Counted from the first letter of the stretch, positions 1 to 12,446 are shown. The stretch: DNA of 64,000 bases from Mercenaria mercenaria (GCF_021730395.1 NC_069363.1:22108001-22172000); one strand, 5' to 3'. Notes: a model not told the origin generated them from the sequence alone. Program-made: numbers and translations.

Positions 1-400
1 AGCTAGTACAAATGATTGCAAGTCTCGGTTTTAACGAGAAAGAATCTGGCTGTTTCAGAGGGTTAGGGTCATCATGTGAAAGTTGTGTAGCGTAACACAA
101 CACGACACAACACAAACACGTCACGAGTCTATACATTTTTAATGTTTATTTACACAGTAGAATATTTCGTACATACTTTCATAATTTATTTCGTAACTTC
201 TTAAGCCTTAACAAATGTCATATCTAAAGCCTAACTTAATATCCGCGAGACCCATTACTAGGTCTCGCCTGGTCTCTCTAGACCCTTCTCTCCAAGACCC
301 TTCTGTCTCGAGATCTCTTAGACATCATTATATAGACGTTCTGTGACATCATACATATGTACTGTCTGACAATTTGACGTATGAAACGTGTGGGTTTGGT

Positions 401-922
401 ATAATAAACAATTACATAAATGCATCGACAATATATCAACTTGACAGGTGTGTAGCTGGTGTTCTGTCTAACCTAACTGATTATTTTACACTCGTTACCC
501 ACCGAAAGAAAAAATTTGAATTACAAATTTAATTTTTTTTTAGACTTGAAGTACTATCTCTCGCCTGACAGTATGACATGTAGAATGATATTTAATATGA
601 TCAAGAACATTAGAATACTATCTGAAGGAATGATATTAAAGAACAGTGTTAAAGAAAAAATCTTAAGTCATTTATACAATTAATGATAAACAAGAACAAA
701 GGAGAATAGTATTTAAAACTAAACAATTTTCACATTTCATAAAAAGTCTTTTTTATTTTATATCGGCCTTTGTAGTGGCACTTCTTTCTTCCTCCAAGAC
801 TTTTTCTTTAACCCGTGTTACATCCATTTTATAATAAACAATTACATAAATGCATCGACAATATATCAACTTGACAGGTGTGTAGCTGGTGTTCTGTCTA
901 ACCTAACTGATTATTTTACACT
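401..922. repeat. 92-bp perfect direct repeats flanking 338 bp
   Basis: Positions 401-492 and 831-922 are identical over 92 bp (starting ataataaacaattacataa and ending ttattttacact), with 338 bp of AT-rich sequence between them. No coding sequence lies between. The perfect identity suggests a recent duplication or an element with short terminal direct repeats. Its class cannot be told from sequence. The flanking stretches 1-400 and 923-1070 hold no recognisable gene. Confidence 0.8.
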
Positions 923-1069
923 GCCTAGATTATTCATTTACAAAAATCCTTAGAATTTTTCTTCATGGGGATTTTATAAGTTTAGATGTTGGAGTACCAA
1001 ACTATAGCAAAAACTCTTTTGAAACTTAAATCTTCTACTGACCAGCACTGAAAAACCGGCTTAGGGGCT

Positions 1070-1313
1070 CGGAATAACGAGAAGAGGGCATATGTGTTGA
1101 TGTTCGCGGATGACGTGTCGACAGTACCAGAGACCGTTATTAAATTGCAGAATCAATTAAATATTGTTAGTGATTCTGTGATGAGACCGGAATTAAACTG
1201 AACCTAGATAAGTCTAAAAGTATGATATTCCGTCGAGGTGGACCTCTTAGACATTGTGAAAAGTGGACTTTTAAGGGACAAGCCATTGAGGTTGCTAGTA
1301 TATCCAAATACCT
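1070..1313 (+). mobile_element. LINE fragment A, 5' piece (reverse transcriptase palm)
   Basis: Translation on the plus strand gives AYVLMFADDVST near 1089-1124, the catalytic FADD motif of non-LTR reverse transcriptase. It is followed by a conserved NLDKSKSMIFRRGG-like stretch. At least one in-frame stop and a small frameshift show the copy is dead. The piece stops at 1313, and the same reading resumes at 3586 after an inserted minus-strand LINE. The 26 bp at the break are present on both sides (1288-1313 and 3586-3611, 2 mismatches). Confidence 0.7.
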
Positions 1314-1918
1314 ATATATACTCTTTATTTCCACATTTGAGTGATTTACATAACTATGACAAAAATATAATATTACATCACAAAAGGTAACATATATACA
1401 AAATTATGAACTTTTAATTGAAATATAAATATTGAACACATTTACATAATTTGGACTATATGAGCATTGGTTATGATTAAAGATTAATCTCTTCATCTCA
1501 ATGTAATACAAAACAGTGACAATGCTACATGTAGTTGTGTTGTTTTGAACAAAACAAAACAGACATTCAAACTTATACATACAATGTTAGCGCAATAGTA
1601 ACACAGATTTGTTAATAAGGACCTTTGTTAAAGTTGTATACTTCTAGCATTTATAATACAATGATAAACATGTTCTATCGCTATTCTTAGAAAATGTTTA
1701 TGAACATTCCTGTTCTGTAAAGATAATAAGCGTCTCCCTATAAGTTTTTGAAACTTGGTTTCACTATCACCTGACAAAATTTCAGAAACTACCTGTGCAC
1801 CAAAGACATCATACAAGGTTCTGTGCAATTTCCCTCTGTAAGTGTTCATTCTGTTACAGTTAACAACAACATGCTTTATGACATCACAACACAAGGTTCC
1901 ACAATTAAGACACATAGA

Positions 1919-1949
<31 letters not shown>

Positions 1950-3585
1950 GTAGAGAGACTTTATACGAACTAAATCACCACCACAATATACCAGACCAAT
2001 TACGGCAAAGCGCCTAGCAGTACAAACGAACACGCACATGCCACAGCAAGTCCACTACCCCAATAAGATTAGTTTCGATGCTGCTTTATATACGAGCCCG
2101 AATTGTACTACACATTCGTACTGGTTCAACATTTGCATATATATACTCAAATCTTTGTTTTCATGTCTCACAAATCAGTAGTGACATTTTAGTCTTTTAA
2201 ACTGATTGGGACCAGAGAAGCTACATTTTCCGTCTCTGAAAGTTAACTGGATCTCGAGGATACATTGAATATATAGAGATAGTTTGCATTGAGGGATATA
2301 ATTATATTCAGAACAGTTGACTTTACCATACGTGAGATCCGCTAGGATACAAGTTCGCATTATAAATTATTATATAGTAGAGAGAATTTATACGAACTAA
2401 ATCACCACCACAATATACCAGACCAATTACGGCAAAGCGCCTAGCAGTACAAACGAACACGCACATGCCACAGCAAGTCCACTAACCCAATAAGATTAGT
2501 TTCGATGCTGCTTTATATACGAGCCCGAATTGTACTACACATTCGTACTGGTTCAGCATTTGCATATATATACTCAAATCTCTGTTTTCATGTCTCACAA
2601 ATCGGTAGTGACATTTTAGTCTTTTTAACTGATTGGGACCAGAGAAGCTATATTTTCCGTCTCTGAAAGTTAACTGGATCTCGAGGATACATTGAATATA
2701 TAAAGATAGTTTGCATATATATATATTTTTTCATATTTACAAAACCATATTTTGCTGATTTTATAAGCATGTAATAAGCTTTCAGAAGTATTCGTACATT
2801 CCCATATTATCGTTCTTTCTATATTTGTACGCGAAAATCGAAATCGTGTGAAGTCATCATCATTTACCATTCTTTGAGTCCAATTTTCAGTTTCAAAATT
2901 TTGTATATTTTTCCTACATAGTGTTTTCCATACTTCTTTGGGCGGAAAAGTACCTGTTTCTATATATTTAATCAGATACATTGACAGATCATACTTTTTA
3001 AGAATATTTAGAATATCAGGAACAAAGCCACGTTGTTTTTCGTCTATACTATAAACATATTCTGACAGTCTGGCGTTGAAAACTTGTTTTGAGAGAACTG
3101 AATTTGGCATATTGCATAATCTTCTTAAAAATCCTAACTTTCTATATTCTATTTCATATATAATGCCTTTCCAACCTAGCATACTGAGACACATGTCCGT
3201 TTGTGTTAAAATAGTAATTCCTTGTATCTTTTTTTCAGCTAGCCTAAGGAATCTGTCTTATGGTGCATAATCAGATTTCTTAAGATTATTCAATATTTCA
3301 CAACCAAACAATAACTTTGGAATACAAATTATTGAGATAAGGGAAGCCGATTTGATTGGATTTATGTTGGTCGGGTCAATTGTAAGAGATAGGAGGGAAA
3401 AGAGGGACGCTTTTGCTTTTTCGCATGCAATTTCTACCTTTTCTGTATCGTTTAATGTATCATTAAGGTATATGCCTACAACATGGTCAATGGGACAATC
3501 TCCAATCGATAACTGAATTTGGGGCACTTTCCTTTTTGTACTAAAGGCTATTATATGTTTTTTCCGTGGGTTTATAATAGTCTTT
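1314..3585 (-). mobile_element. LINE fragment B inserted into LINE A
   Basis: Minus-strand frames at 3605-3258 and 3194-2720 read as the C-terminal part of a non-LTR retrotransposon polyprotein: a KTIINPRKKHIIAF-like thumb region and LLFGCEILNNL, then a long helical tail. The frame at 1915-1628 continues it with a zinc-knuckle-like CLNCG...H...C cluster. The two parts are separated by a later repeat insertion at about 1920-2720. The minus-strand 3' end at about 1314-1335 carries an AATAAA close to the end, as expected for a LINE tail. The frame shifts between the first two segments, so the copy is non-functional. A 26-bp flanking duplication marks the insertion. Confidence 0.65.
1922..2716. 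repeat. TA microsatellite plus 343-bp direct-repeat pair
   Basis: A TA dinucleotide run (about 1923-1949) leads into a 343-bp unit at 1947-2289. The unit recurs at 2374-2716, offset by 427 bp, with about 8 differences that I counted by eye. Between the units are 84 bp of unrelated AT-rich sequence. A short TA tract also follows the second unit, so the pair sits between TA tracts inside LINE B. Units begin atagtagagaga and end gatagtttgcat. I do not recognise the family and see no coding content in the unit. Confidence 0.75.
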
Positions 3586-4830
3586 GAGGTAGCTAGTATA
3601 TACAAATACCTGAAAACGTTTTTACACCAAAGTTATCGTGGTCTAAAACCGATGAAATTCTTTCACCACAAGCTAACAAGGCTATGAATACAATTTTTCA
3701 ATATCAAAAGCATTAAGGGTACTTTGATAATGCGGATGCCTTTAAATTATTTGACTCTGTGGTGAAGCCCATCTTAATGTACGCAGCGGAAGTATGGGGT
3801 TACCAACAGTGTTGAAAAGTTAAGCAGAATCATATTCGTTCAGTAAAAGGATAGTTTGTTTAAACCAAAATGTTGCTATTTTTTGCGCTAAGATAGTGTG
3901 GTAGACTTCCTTTACATGTCACCTTCATGTCACCTACATGTCACGATGTACTAAATACTGGACGAAATTAACTAGAATGCAAGAAGGAAGATGCCAGAGA
4001 CAATGTTATATTATGTTACGGCGCCTAGATGGTCGAACAACAATTTATTTATTTATTTTGTTGGGTTTAACGTCGCACCGACACAATTTTAGGTCATATG
4101 GCGACTTTCCAGCTTTAATGGTGGAGGAAGACACCAGGTGCCCCTCCGTGCACTAGTTCATCACGAGCGGGCACCTGGGTAGAACCACCGACCTTCCGTA
4201 AGCCAGCTGGATGGCTTCCTCACGTGAAGAATTCTACGTCCCTAATGAGGTTTCGAACCCACATCGATGAGGGGCAAATGGTTTGAAGTCAACGACTCTA
4301 ACCACTCGGCCACGGAGGCCCCTCGAACAACAAGGGCAACACACGTTCAAAATCTCCTGTTTCAGTATGGATATGGTTTCGCCTGGATCGCGAATGAAAT
4401 TGGTGGCACTAACTTGTTCATAAGTCTATTCACACTCCGTCTAAAGGACTGTGCAACACAAACTATATCGGCGGACATTAACACGTCACCAAAATCATTA
4501 CAGTACAAATTATATAAAAGTGCCCTAATCCAGAGACATATTTATCGCTACCACTAGCTTATAGACAGAAGCGTGTGTTATCAAACTTTCGATGTTAGAG
4601 TCATAGCCTAATGATCGAAAAGGGGCGACATATGAAAATAGACAATGACTCTAGATTTTGCCAGCATTGCCTTGAGCGGAATATATAGATACAATTGAAA
4701 ATGAGTTACATTTCCTACTTGTTTGTCCGCTATATAATGAATTGAGAGCTAGATACTTTAGAACTGAATGGATTACAGCAGTTGTATGTGAACAATTGTT
4801 TATAACTATAATGTCTGATGTTAAAATTGA
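3586..4830 (+). mobile_element. LINE fragment A, 3' piece
   Basis: This continues the LINE begun at 1070. Plus-strand frames give the thumb region FTPKLSWSKTDEIL (near 3620-3660), then DSVVKPILMYAAEVWGY (near 3750-3800), typical of the segment after the reverse transcriptase core. After the SINE at 4044-4322 the same ORF family resumes with a C-terminal helical tail and a degraded C..C..H-type stretch (about 4650-4750). Several stops and shifts are present. It is an old 5'-truncated copy. Confidence 0.65.
4044..4322 (-). mobile_element. tRNA-derived SINE (family 1), near full length
   Basis: Read on the minus strand, the element starts with a tRNA-like head: ggcctccgtggccgagtggt holds an A-box-like segment, and a B-box-like gttcgaaacc lies about 50 nt further on. 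A body with paired CAGGTGCCC/GGGGCACCTGG segments follows, then a tail ending cgttaaacccaacaaaat and short AAAT repeats. The 11-bp target duplication tcgaacaacaa flanks it at 4033-4043 and 4323-4333. It resembles V-SINE (RUDI-like) elements known from molluscs; the name is tentative. It lies inside LINE A. Confidence 0.85.
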
Positions 4831-4833
4831 TAG

Positions 4834-6635
4834 TGTTTTCTCTCTTGGTCAATGCTATATATTTGTATCTTATTCACACATTTGAACACCACTGCAACTA
4901 CCTGATCAGTCTGGTGTTTTTTTTTTTGATGTCTGGAAAAAATAACAATTAACAACACTTGTTTACTTTTATATTTAATATTTAGTACATGTGTACTGAG
5001 ATTTCCCAGCAAACTGCTTTTTTCTCATAAGCAATAGTGTGATGTGCATACTTCTGTTACTGTTTTTGTGAGATATGAATCGACTCAATGATTAATATAA
5101 ATAATCACGTAGCTTCAAGTCAGATTTTTCTTTGTTATATTCAGACAAAACGACAAGTTGCCAGTAGTATTAGTTTAAAATATAATGTTTTTGTATGTCA
5201 TGTCAATTGTTTGGGATATAACAATTGTTTTTTTAGAACTTTGAATTAAAATTTATACTGGCAAGATGAACGCGTAGAACATCCGTGACTATATCTCCTA
5301 CATCACGGCATTGAAACTGTCCATTCTAAACCGACTGGAGGCTTACCTTTGAATATTGTAGTAAAAATCGAAGTTAAGTAACTGCTTTTTTTTTTGCTGC
5401 GAAACTTGGCCAGTGTATGCCTGTTGATGTCTAGAATAACTTGCATACAGACGAACCGTCGCTTTGAATGCTAAACAAAGTCAATTGTAAATGTCAAAGA
5501 TGTCACGTGTTAACAGAGTGTGTATTTTCAGTGTAATTAAACCTGAAAAGGAGATCGAATAATATATATCTTCCATGTTATTAGAACTGCAGACATTCAC
5601 TTTCTCCTCTCCTTCGGGAACAAAATGTTGCCACTCTGTTGTTTATTTATTTGCGTTATATGATGTCGTTGTATGCAAAACTGCAAAAGTGAATTTTATC
5701 GGCGTTAACGCTCTCAGTATCTGAGTATCTTGGATATAAATGCGTTTTAAAGGCACTATAAGCAGTGACAAGATGACTTCCTTTGACATGATTTTCACTA
5801 CATTTCTGAAGGATAGCCATACTAAGTTGCATACCAAATTAAGGAAGAACGATTGTGAAAATTTATATTTCAAGTTTACTTGAGGTAACACTATCTATAA
5901 AATTGTGTTGTTGTCTTCAAATAGATTCAACTGTTTAAAAAAATATCGGAAAAAAGAAATACATACCAACCAATAATTTTTGGGGTAAGCGTTATGGTTC
6001 AAGAACGGGTCTATTTATTAGAAAACTGTCTTTTACAGACCACTCTGTAAAGAAATAAATTGCCGTTTTAATAAAATTTCCTTCATGTACAAAATGAACT
6101 TAATCACTTTATGTACTTCAAAATATTGCAAACCTTCTTACTAAGAAAAATATATATATCTTATGAACTTTACCAATTGGTTTTTCCTTTATTTAAGAAA
6201 GACTTCCCTAATTTTTCTGTTAACAAGCTAAACACCTTCATGCTATTCATGTTTTAATTGGGTGAAAGTGAATTTGTTTTTTTTTTAGATTCATCTACAA
6301 ATAATTCCTCAGCTAAAGAATTCCGTTATATATATTTGATGAAAGCCGCCCACATCAAGACAAGAAAGCTCTCATTACAGCTCACTCTTGGACCTTTGGT
6401 GACTGCATTTTCACTGTAAAATATTTACATTCACCCTATTCGTTCAACTGAAAGCTTTAATGTTCATTTTGTGTGAACCGCAAAAGGAAAGGCCCGAAAT
6501 TTAAAGTTTCGGTAACGTCGCTGAGTGATAACGTGCTCTGTTTTGACGATGCCCACGTGTAGCCGTGGAGCACTTTCCCTAAAATGTGTTAATAAATGGA
6601 AAGAAAATATAACATACTGTAGATACATTTGTTTC
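4834..6635. other. AT-rich stretch with no recognised gene
   Basis: There are only short ORFs with no recognisable motif or splice structure, and poly-T/poly-A runs (for example near 4919 and 5390). I see nothing supportable here. Confidence 0.6.
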
Positions 6636-6639
6636 CTGC

Positions 6640-6808
6640 TTGTACTGGTGGAGGAAGACCAGGCATTGTTTCAGGCACCTGGATAGAACCACAGACCTGG
6701 ATGGTTTCCTCAAAAGAATACTTTTACACCCTAAGGGGGATTTCGGACCCGCATCGGTGGAGGGCAAATGACCGGAAGTCAGTGACCTTAACCGCTCGGC
6801 CACGGATT
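6640..6808 (-). mobile_element. SINE family 1, truncated copy
   Basis: It matches the 4044-4322 SINE from the tggtggaggaagacc segment through caggcacctgg, the ccggaagtcag segment and the tRNA-like head (ccgctcggccacgga), all on the minus strand. The 3' tail (left side) is missing and the sequence is more diverged, so this is an older truncated copy. Confidence 0.7.
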
Positions 6809-6809
6809 A

Positions 6810-7600
6810 GCGAATTACTGCATTCTGTCTTTATGACTCATCCAGTGTGTCAGGAGTATAAATGTGCCAAAGTACGCCCCTGCATAGATCGTGTAAAAAA
6901 TGACACCGGCACTCTTGGTATTACTGCAGACTAAATGGTGTGTTATTCGCGTAGTTACTCTTGACATTTCGGTATTTTAAGGAATAAAATTACTACTAAA
7001 CCACGCACGTTAATTGATATATAAGCTGTCGATGTGATATATAAGCTGTCCGATGTAAAAACGCCAGACAACTGAAGTATCATAACCAACAAAATTACAT
7101 AAATATCTAGTTATTAAATCAAGAGGGGGCTCTTATTTTGTTCGCTGGAACAGAAGCGAAGTCCCAGTGAAAATTCACAACAGCGTTTGGTGACACAGAC
7201 TACTCCCACTTAAAGGGCTACTTCGGTATTTTTTCAAGAAATAGATCCATGATTTAAATTAACCAAAAGGAAACAGAAAGAGGCTATGTTGTCGTGGTAG
7301 TCGCTATATGGCTACATGTGAAGTTGTCATAACATATAACAAATCGTCAAACCTGGTCATCAAACTCTTTTCCGAGGTAGAATGGGCATCATCAAAAAGG
7401 TGGAATGACAAATTTTTAAAGGAATATTTAGATATTTTATAATCTGGCATACGTAGGTAAGGTAAGCGAAGCATAAAAATTGTACACCCTCATCGTGGGA
7501 GTATAAAACCAAAGTAAACATGTCAGTAAGATGTGGGAAATGTCGTTTCTACAATGATTCAAAAGATTTTGATTTTCCACTATGGCGTGACAAACGGTGC
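6810..7600. other. No recognised gene
   Basis: AT-rich sequence with a local duplication of gatatataagctgtc at about 7015-7050. There is no gene, RNA or clear mobile element. Confidence 0.5.
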
Positions 7601-7609
7601 AATATTACA

Positions 7610-7885
7610 TAGCAAAAATATTGATTCATTAAAAATTATTATAAAGTAAAACCGAAATTATTTTCATTAAAAAAATATTTACGTTGTAAAAATAAATATT
7701 CATTAATAAAAAAATAATTTTGTTCATAAAATATATTTACGTGGTAAAAATAATATTTCTAAAAAAATATTTTTGTTTATAAAAAAATATATATATGTGG
7801 TAAACATGAAAATTCCTTCAAAAAATAATTTTGTTCATAAAAATATATTTATGTGGTAAATAAATCATTCGATTTTGGAAAATAT
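7610..7885. repeat. AT-rich tandem repeat, ~70-bp unit
   Basis: A motif of the form ataaaaatatatttacgtggtaaa recurs about four times (near 7680, 7730, 7795 and 7850) with A/T-run length changes. It is low-complexity sequence with no coding content. Confidence 0.6.
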
Positions 7886-8012
7886 ATATAAGGACACGCC
7901 GACCGTACATATTCTGGCTATCTGCGGAGCGAATGGTGCGGTTGTGTACCACTAAAATAACTAACTAACTAAAATAACGAACACTGGGGCCTAGTTCATT
8001 CCCCGCCACGAA

Positions 8013-8040
8013 GGGCTATGGTGGGGGTGGGGGGCGGGGG
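8013..8040 (+). other. G-quadruplex-type G tracts
   Basis: Four G runs (GGG, GGGGG, GGGGGG, GGGGG) lie within 28 nt with loops of 7, 1 and 1. They stand out in an otherwise AT-rich region. Next to them is a short GC-rich patch (about 7985-8040), but no gene start is visible. Confidence 0.5.
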
Positions 8041-8589
8041 AAGTTAAAGAAATGGTGTAGAGATAGACCCTAACATTTTCATTGATAGAAATACATTAAA
8101 TAAAGTCTAGAAATTGATTTCCAAGTCCTTGAAATTAACAAAAATGATTTCACAAATGTGCAATGTATGATAGTTTTGCTAATATCAATAATAGAAATTT
8201 TAATATTTAATTCAAAGTTGTGATCTGCAAAGAATGTCAACTCTTGCCTTGGGCTAGTACTTTAAAGCAGAGATATCTATAAGTTTACTTCCCTTGCAAT
8301 TACACAATAGAGTAGAAAACGAAAACGGTTTAAGACACAATATTATACATTTTTGCACAACAAAATCGTTTAGGATTTATTAATATGTGTTTGATTTACC
8401 CCTGAATCACTGGTTCCTATGATTTTGTCAACTTACTTATGGTAAAAATTAACTTTTAACAAGCCGATAATAAAATGAAATACCAGTAAGTATTTTATAG
8501 TGCAGATAATACAGTTTTGCTTATATCAAAATGTCACAATAGAAGCATATTTGTAATACAGAACACCTGGTAGGATTAGTAAAGGTGCA

Positions 8590-9240
8590 ATTATATTGAT
8601 CTCTTTTTCATATGCCTAAATGGTGTCTGTCCGTCCTTCCGTCCGTAACACTTCGTGTCTGGTCCATATAACTTAAACCCCTTGAAGGATTTCCATGAAA
8701 CTTGGGTCAAATGATCACCTCATCAAGTAGATGTGTAGAACTTATGATTCAGCCATGTCGACTCAAGGTCAAGGTCACAATTCAGGGTCAAAGGTTTGAG
8801 CCTTCCTTTTTGTCAATGTGCCCGCTCTGTATCTCCTAAACCCCTTGAAGGTTTTCATGAAGCCTGGGTCAAGTGATCACGTACCTCATCAAGACGATGT
8901 TCAGAACTCAGTCAGCCATGTTGGCTCAAGGTCAAGGTCACAATTCAAGGTCAAAGGTTTGAGTCTTCCATTTTGTGTGCGCTCTGTAACTCCTAAACCC
9001 CTTGAAGGATTTTCATGAAACTTGGGTCAAATAATCACCTCATCAAGACAATATGCAGAACTCATAAGTCAACCGTGTCTGCTCAAGGTCAAGGTACCGG
9101 TCACAACTCAGTGTAAAAGGTTTGAGCCCACTCTGTATGTCCTAAACCCATTAAAGGTGTTTCAATTTCATTGATGTCGTCAAACATGGACTATAAAATA
9201 TGCGTCAATGTTCTCAGACAAAACCATCAGCCCTTTCACT
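8590..9240. repeat. ~157-bp tandem array with AAGGTCAAGGTCA motifs
   Basis: Landmark ccttgaagg (or its variant) recurs near 8680, 8842, 9000 and 9148, a period of about 150-163 bp. Each unit carries tcaaggtcaaggtcac, cctaaacccc and tgaaacttgggtcaa. A 66-residue ORF inside is a by-product. It is preceded by a gtccgtccttccgtccg microsatellite. It appears to be the core array of a hairpin-ended repeat family also found elsewhere in the window. Confidence 0.75.
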
Positions 9241-9919
9241 ATCCTTAACAGTGGCGGGGGATATAGTTGTCTTTCAGACTGCCCTGTCATATACAGGACA
9301 GGGTTAAAATGATGTTACACATCTGCTCAGAACTATTTGTAGCGTACTTCCCAAAGTCAATCAATGTGCTTTACTGGGACAGACATGTATGCAGTTATCA
9401 AAAAGCCAGCCAATTAAAATAATAGTTCTAATTCAAAACAGGGCAAAGATCTATGATAGGAAAGTTAAGCTTGCCACCCAGTCAGTCCTTAACTGATGAT
9501 TAATGCTATTAATTAATCAAGAAAGAGAAATGTCATTCGTGCCCTGTATAATTGTACTTTAATAGAGATGATGTCTTACCAGAAATCGCTAAATTACTGA
9601 AGCCATCAGTGAGCGATCATATATATAATTCTTTTATTAGTGATAAAAGAGGCAGGAGCTATCCTTGTGATGTGAAACACATAAATATGTTAGTTTTCCG
9701 TGGCCGTCCATGAGTTATCATATACACATTTGCTTGTGAGCACACATATGCTTGTCGGCAAAAAACTATCATCATGTTACTGCGGCAATCCGTAATCTGT
9801 GATATTGCTTAAATAATGGATATATCACACAAAATCAAATATTATATCACTGTGGCCATACTTTGCTGTCCACATTGTTGAACAAAGTCAAATCTCACTG
9901 TGACCATCGGAGAGTTGTT

Positions 9920-10884
9920 ATATGCCTATATACCAGATATCTAATACAATTTCGAGAACTAGCCAGATTCCATCATGGGTTCTAGAGTTATGGTTCCTTA
10001 AAGGGCCAAATTTTGCTATTTTGGCTTTTGCAGCCATATAGAGACTTCATTTATAGTTTGATTTGATACAAACTTGCAATATCTTTAACAAAAATAGATC
10101 TTGGATTCCATGATAAATCCGTCATATGCAATCATAGACTCCGGCGTTACGGCTCCTGATTGACACCTGAAAGAGCCAAAATTTGTTAATTTTTACATTG
10201 TGAACACTATAGAAGTGATATTTTACATTTGATTTTAAGCACACTTACACACAACTTATGTCGCAATAAGCTCTCGATTCCTTTTCAAAAACCGGCTAGA
10301 TTCCATCATATGTTCTAGAGTTACTGCCCATGAAATGGCAAAAGTTTCATTTATGCTTGATTTGATACAAACTTGTACTTGCACAGAATGTTTGTCTTGA
10401 TGCTTTCTAGGCCAAGTTCGAAACTGGGTCATGTGAGGTCAAAAACTAGATCACCATGTCAAATCAAATGAAAAGCTTGTTAACACCCTAGAGGCCACAT
10501 TTATGACCCTATCTTCATGAAGCTTGGTCAGAATTTTTATCTTGATGATTCCTAGTCCAAGTTTGCAACTGGGTCATGTGGGGTCAAAAATTAGGTCACC
10601 TGCTCAAATCAAAGGAAAAGCTTGTTAACACTCTAGAGGCCATATTTATGATCCTATCTTCATGAAAGTTAGTAAGAATGTTTATCTTGATGATTCCTAG
10701 GCCAGGTTCGAAACTGGGTCAGGTAGGTTCAAAAACTAGGTCACCACTTAAATCAAAGGAAAAAGCTTTTTACACTGCAGAGGCCACATTTATGACCCTA
10801 TTTTTATGAAACTTGGTCAGAATGTTTATCTTGATGATTCCAAGCTTAACAGGTGAGCGATATAGGATCATCATGACCCTCTTG
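9920..10884 (-). mobile_element. Hairpin-headed tandem-repeat element, partial
   Basis: The right edge (10836-10884), read on the minus strand, starts aaacaagagggtcatgatga with a stem AGGGTCAT/ATGATCCT, then atcgctcacct. This head is shared with copies at 15299, 18740 and 19392. The body holds three to four ~145-bp monomers (tatcttgatgattcc near 10540, 10685 and 10828). Further left, a stretch matches 63420-64000, with the segments ccagattccatcatgggttc and gccatatagagacttcattt. No tail hairpin is seen at its left side. Confidence 0.65.
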
Positions 10885-11289
10885 TTTAGAAACTGTAATC
10901 TTGACCTTGATCCTGTGGGCCTAAAATGCAGTGCAAAGCCAGGTATCTAATTATGCTTGCTATATACCAAGTGTGATAATAATACGTCAGTCTGATTTAT
11001 AGAATCGATCTGAACTAAAGTTGTTGATCTGAAACCATCTGTGTCATGCCTGCCAATCAAATATAGTTGTTACATCAACTTGAAATTCGAGTATCTCTTA
11101 AATCATAGGCAAATATCTCAAAATAAGCAATAACTATATTTTTTTTGACCACATGATAGACAGGAGGGCAATAATAACCCCCATGTCTCTCATCTGACCT
11201 TTAGTTGACCTTGAGCAGATGTATGACATACTAAATCATGAATGGCAACAACTGTCTTTAGCATAAACTAATTGTCCCCTAAAATAGGC

Positions 11290-12260
11290 CAGGTGCAACC
11301 ATTTGAACAAATTCTCTGTCTGCCAGACCCTAAAACAGCCAAGGGCCCCTTGTGAGAGGAACTTATAATGGTGCAACAGGCAAAGTTTGATGAAAATCCA
11401 CCAAGTACTTCATGAAAATGTGTTACAAGGTGCTTCTATTTCTAGCTCTAGCAGCCCCTACAAGAGGTCAAATGCACCATTTCAACAAATTTAGAAGATC
11501 ATACAATGATGCTACAGACCAAGCTTGATGAAAATGCACAAAATGGTTTATTAGAAGTTGTTAAAAGGATTTCTATTTTTGTTTTAGCAGCCTCTTTATG
11601 TAGGGGCCAAGAGTCCCCATGTTAAACAAATTTGGCAGACAATATCAAAATGATGCTGCAGACCAAACTTGCTGAGTAGAAGTTGTTTAAATGTATTTCT
11701 ACTTTTAGCTATAGCATCTCCTATAAGAAGCCAAGTGCCCCTATTTGAATAAAATTGGGAGGTGACATAACAATGGTGCTAAGTTTAATGAAGATCCATC
11801 TAGCAGTTTGTGAGCTGAAGTCATATAAGGTATTTCTATCTTAAGCTCGGGCAGGTGGAAGAGGCTGGGGTTTGGGGTTGGGAGTGACTCAAGTGCCCCT
11901 TTGACCAGATTTTACATTGGGCCTTAAACTGATGCCACAGTCCAAGTTTAATGGAAATTCATCTAGTGGTTCATAAGAAGAAGACATTCAATTGTATAAA
12001 ACAATTCAAGACAGGGCTAAGCACCCAAAGTTGAATAAATTTGGGTGAAGACCTTTAAACGATGCTACAGACCAAATTTGATGAAGATCAATCAAGCAGT
12101 TCATGAGCAGAGGTTGTTTGAAGGTATTTCTATTTTCACCTGTAGTGGACTCTAAAATGGGCCGAGTGGCCCCATGTTAACCAGATTGGGACAGGACCTT
12201 TTAGTGATGTTATGACCATGAGAAGAACACATTTAAAGATATTTCTATTTTTAGCTTAAG
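11290..12260. repeat. Degenerate ~130-bp tandem array
   Basis: The phrase tatttctatttttagct recurs near 11431, 11566, 11691, 11831, 12125 and 12239. It alternates with gatgctacagaccaagtttgat-like segments and caagtgcccc. Units are strongly diverged and one spacing is double length. There is no coding capacity. Confidence 0.6.
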
Positions 12261-12269
12261 CAGCCACTT

Positions 12270-12446
12270 CTAGGCACTGTTTCAGGTATGGGCATGCACT
12301 GAGTAGAACCACCAACCTTCTGTATTTCAGCTGGATGGCTTCCTCACATGAAGAATATTTTAACTCCATGACAGGTTCTGAACCCCCATCAGTGAGGGGC
12401 AAGTGATAACAAGTCAGCAAACTTACTCACTAGGACGGACCCCTAA
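12270..12446 (-). mobile_element. SINE family 1, old truncated copy
   Basis: It matches the other family-1 SINE copies through tagaaccaccaaccttctgt, cagctggatggcttcctcac, gtgaggggcaagtga and a decayed head (cactaggacggaccc). It lies directly after the tandem array. Confidence 0.6.

Noticed and set aside
401-922. Terminal repeats of a short retroelement
   Set aside because: The repeats are 92 bp, without TG...CA ends, primer-binding site or flanking duplication.
4240-4322. tRNA gene (minus strand)
   Set aside because: The A- and B-box-like sequences belong to the SINE head. A SINE body and target duplication follow, and no cloverleaf is intact.
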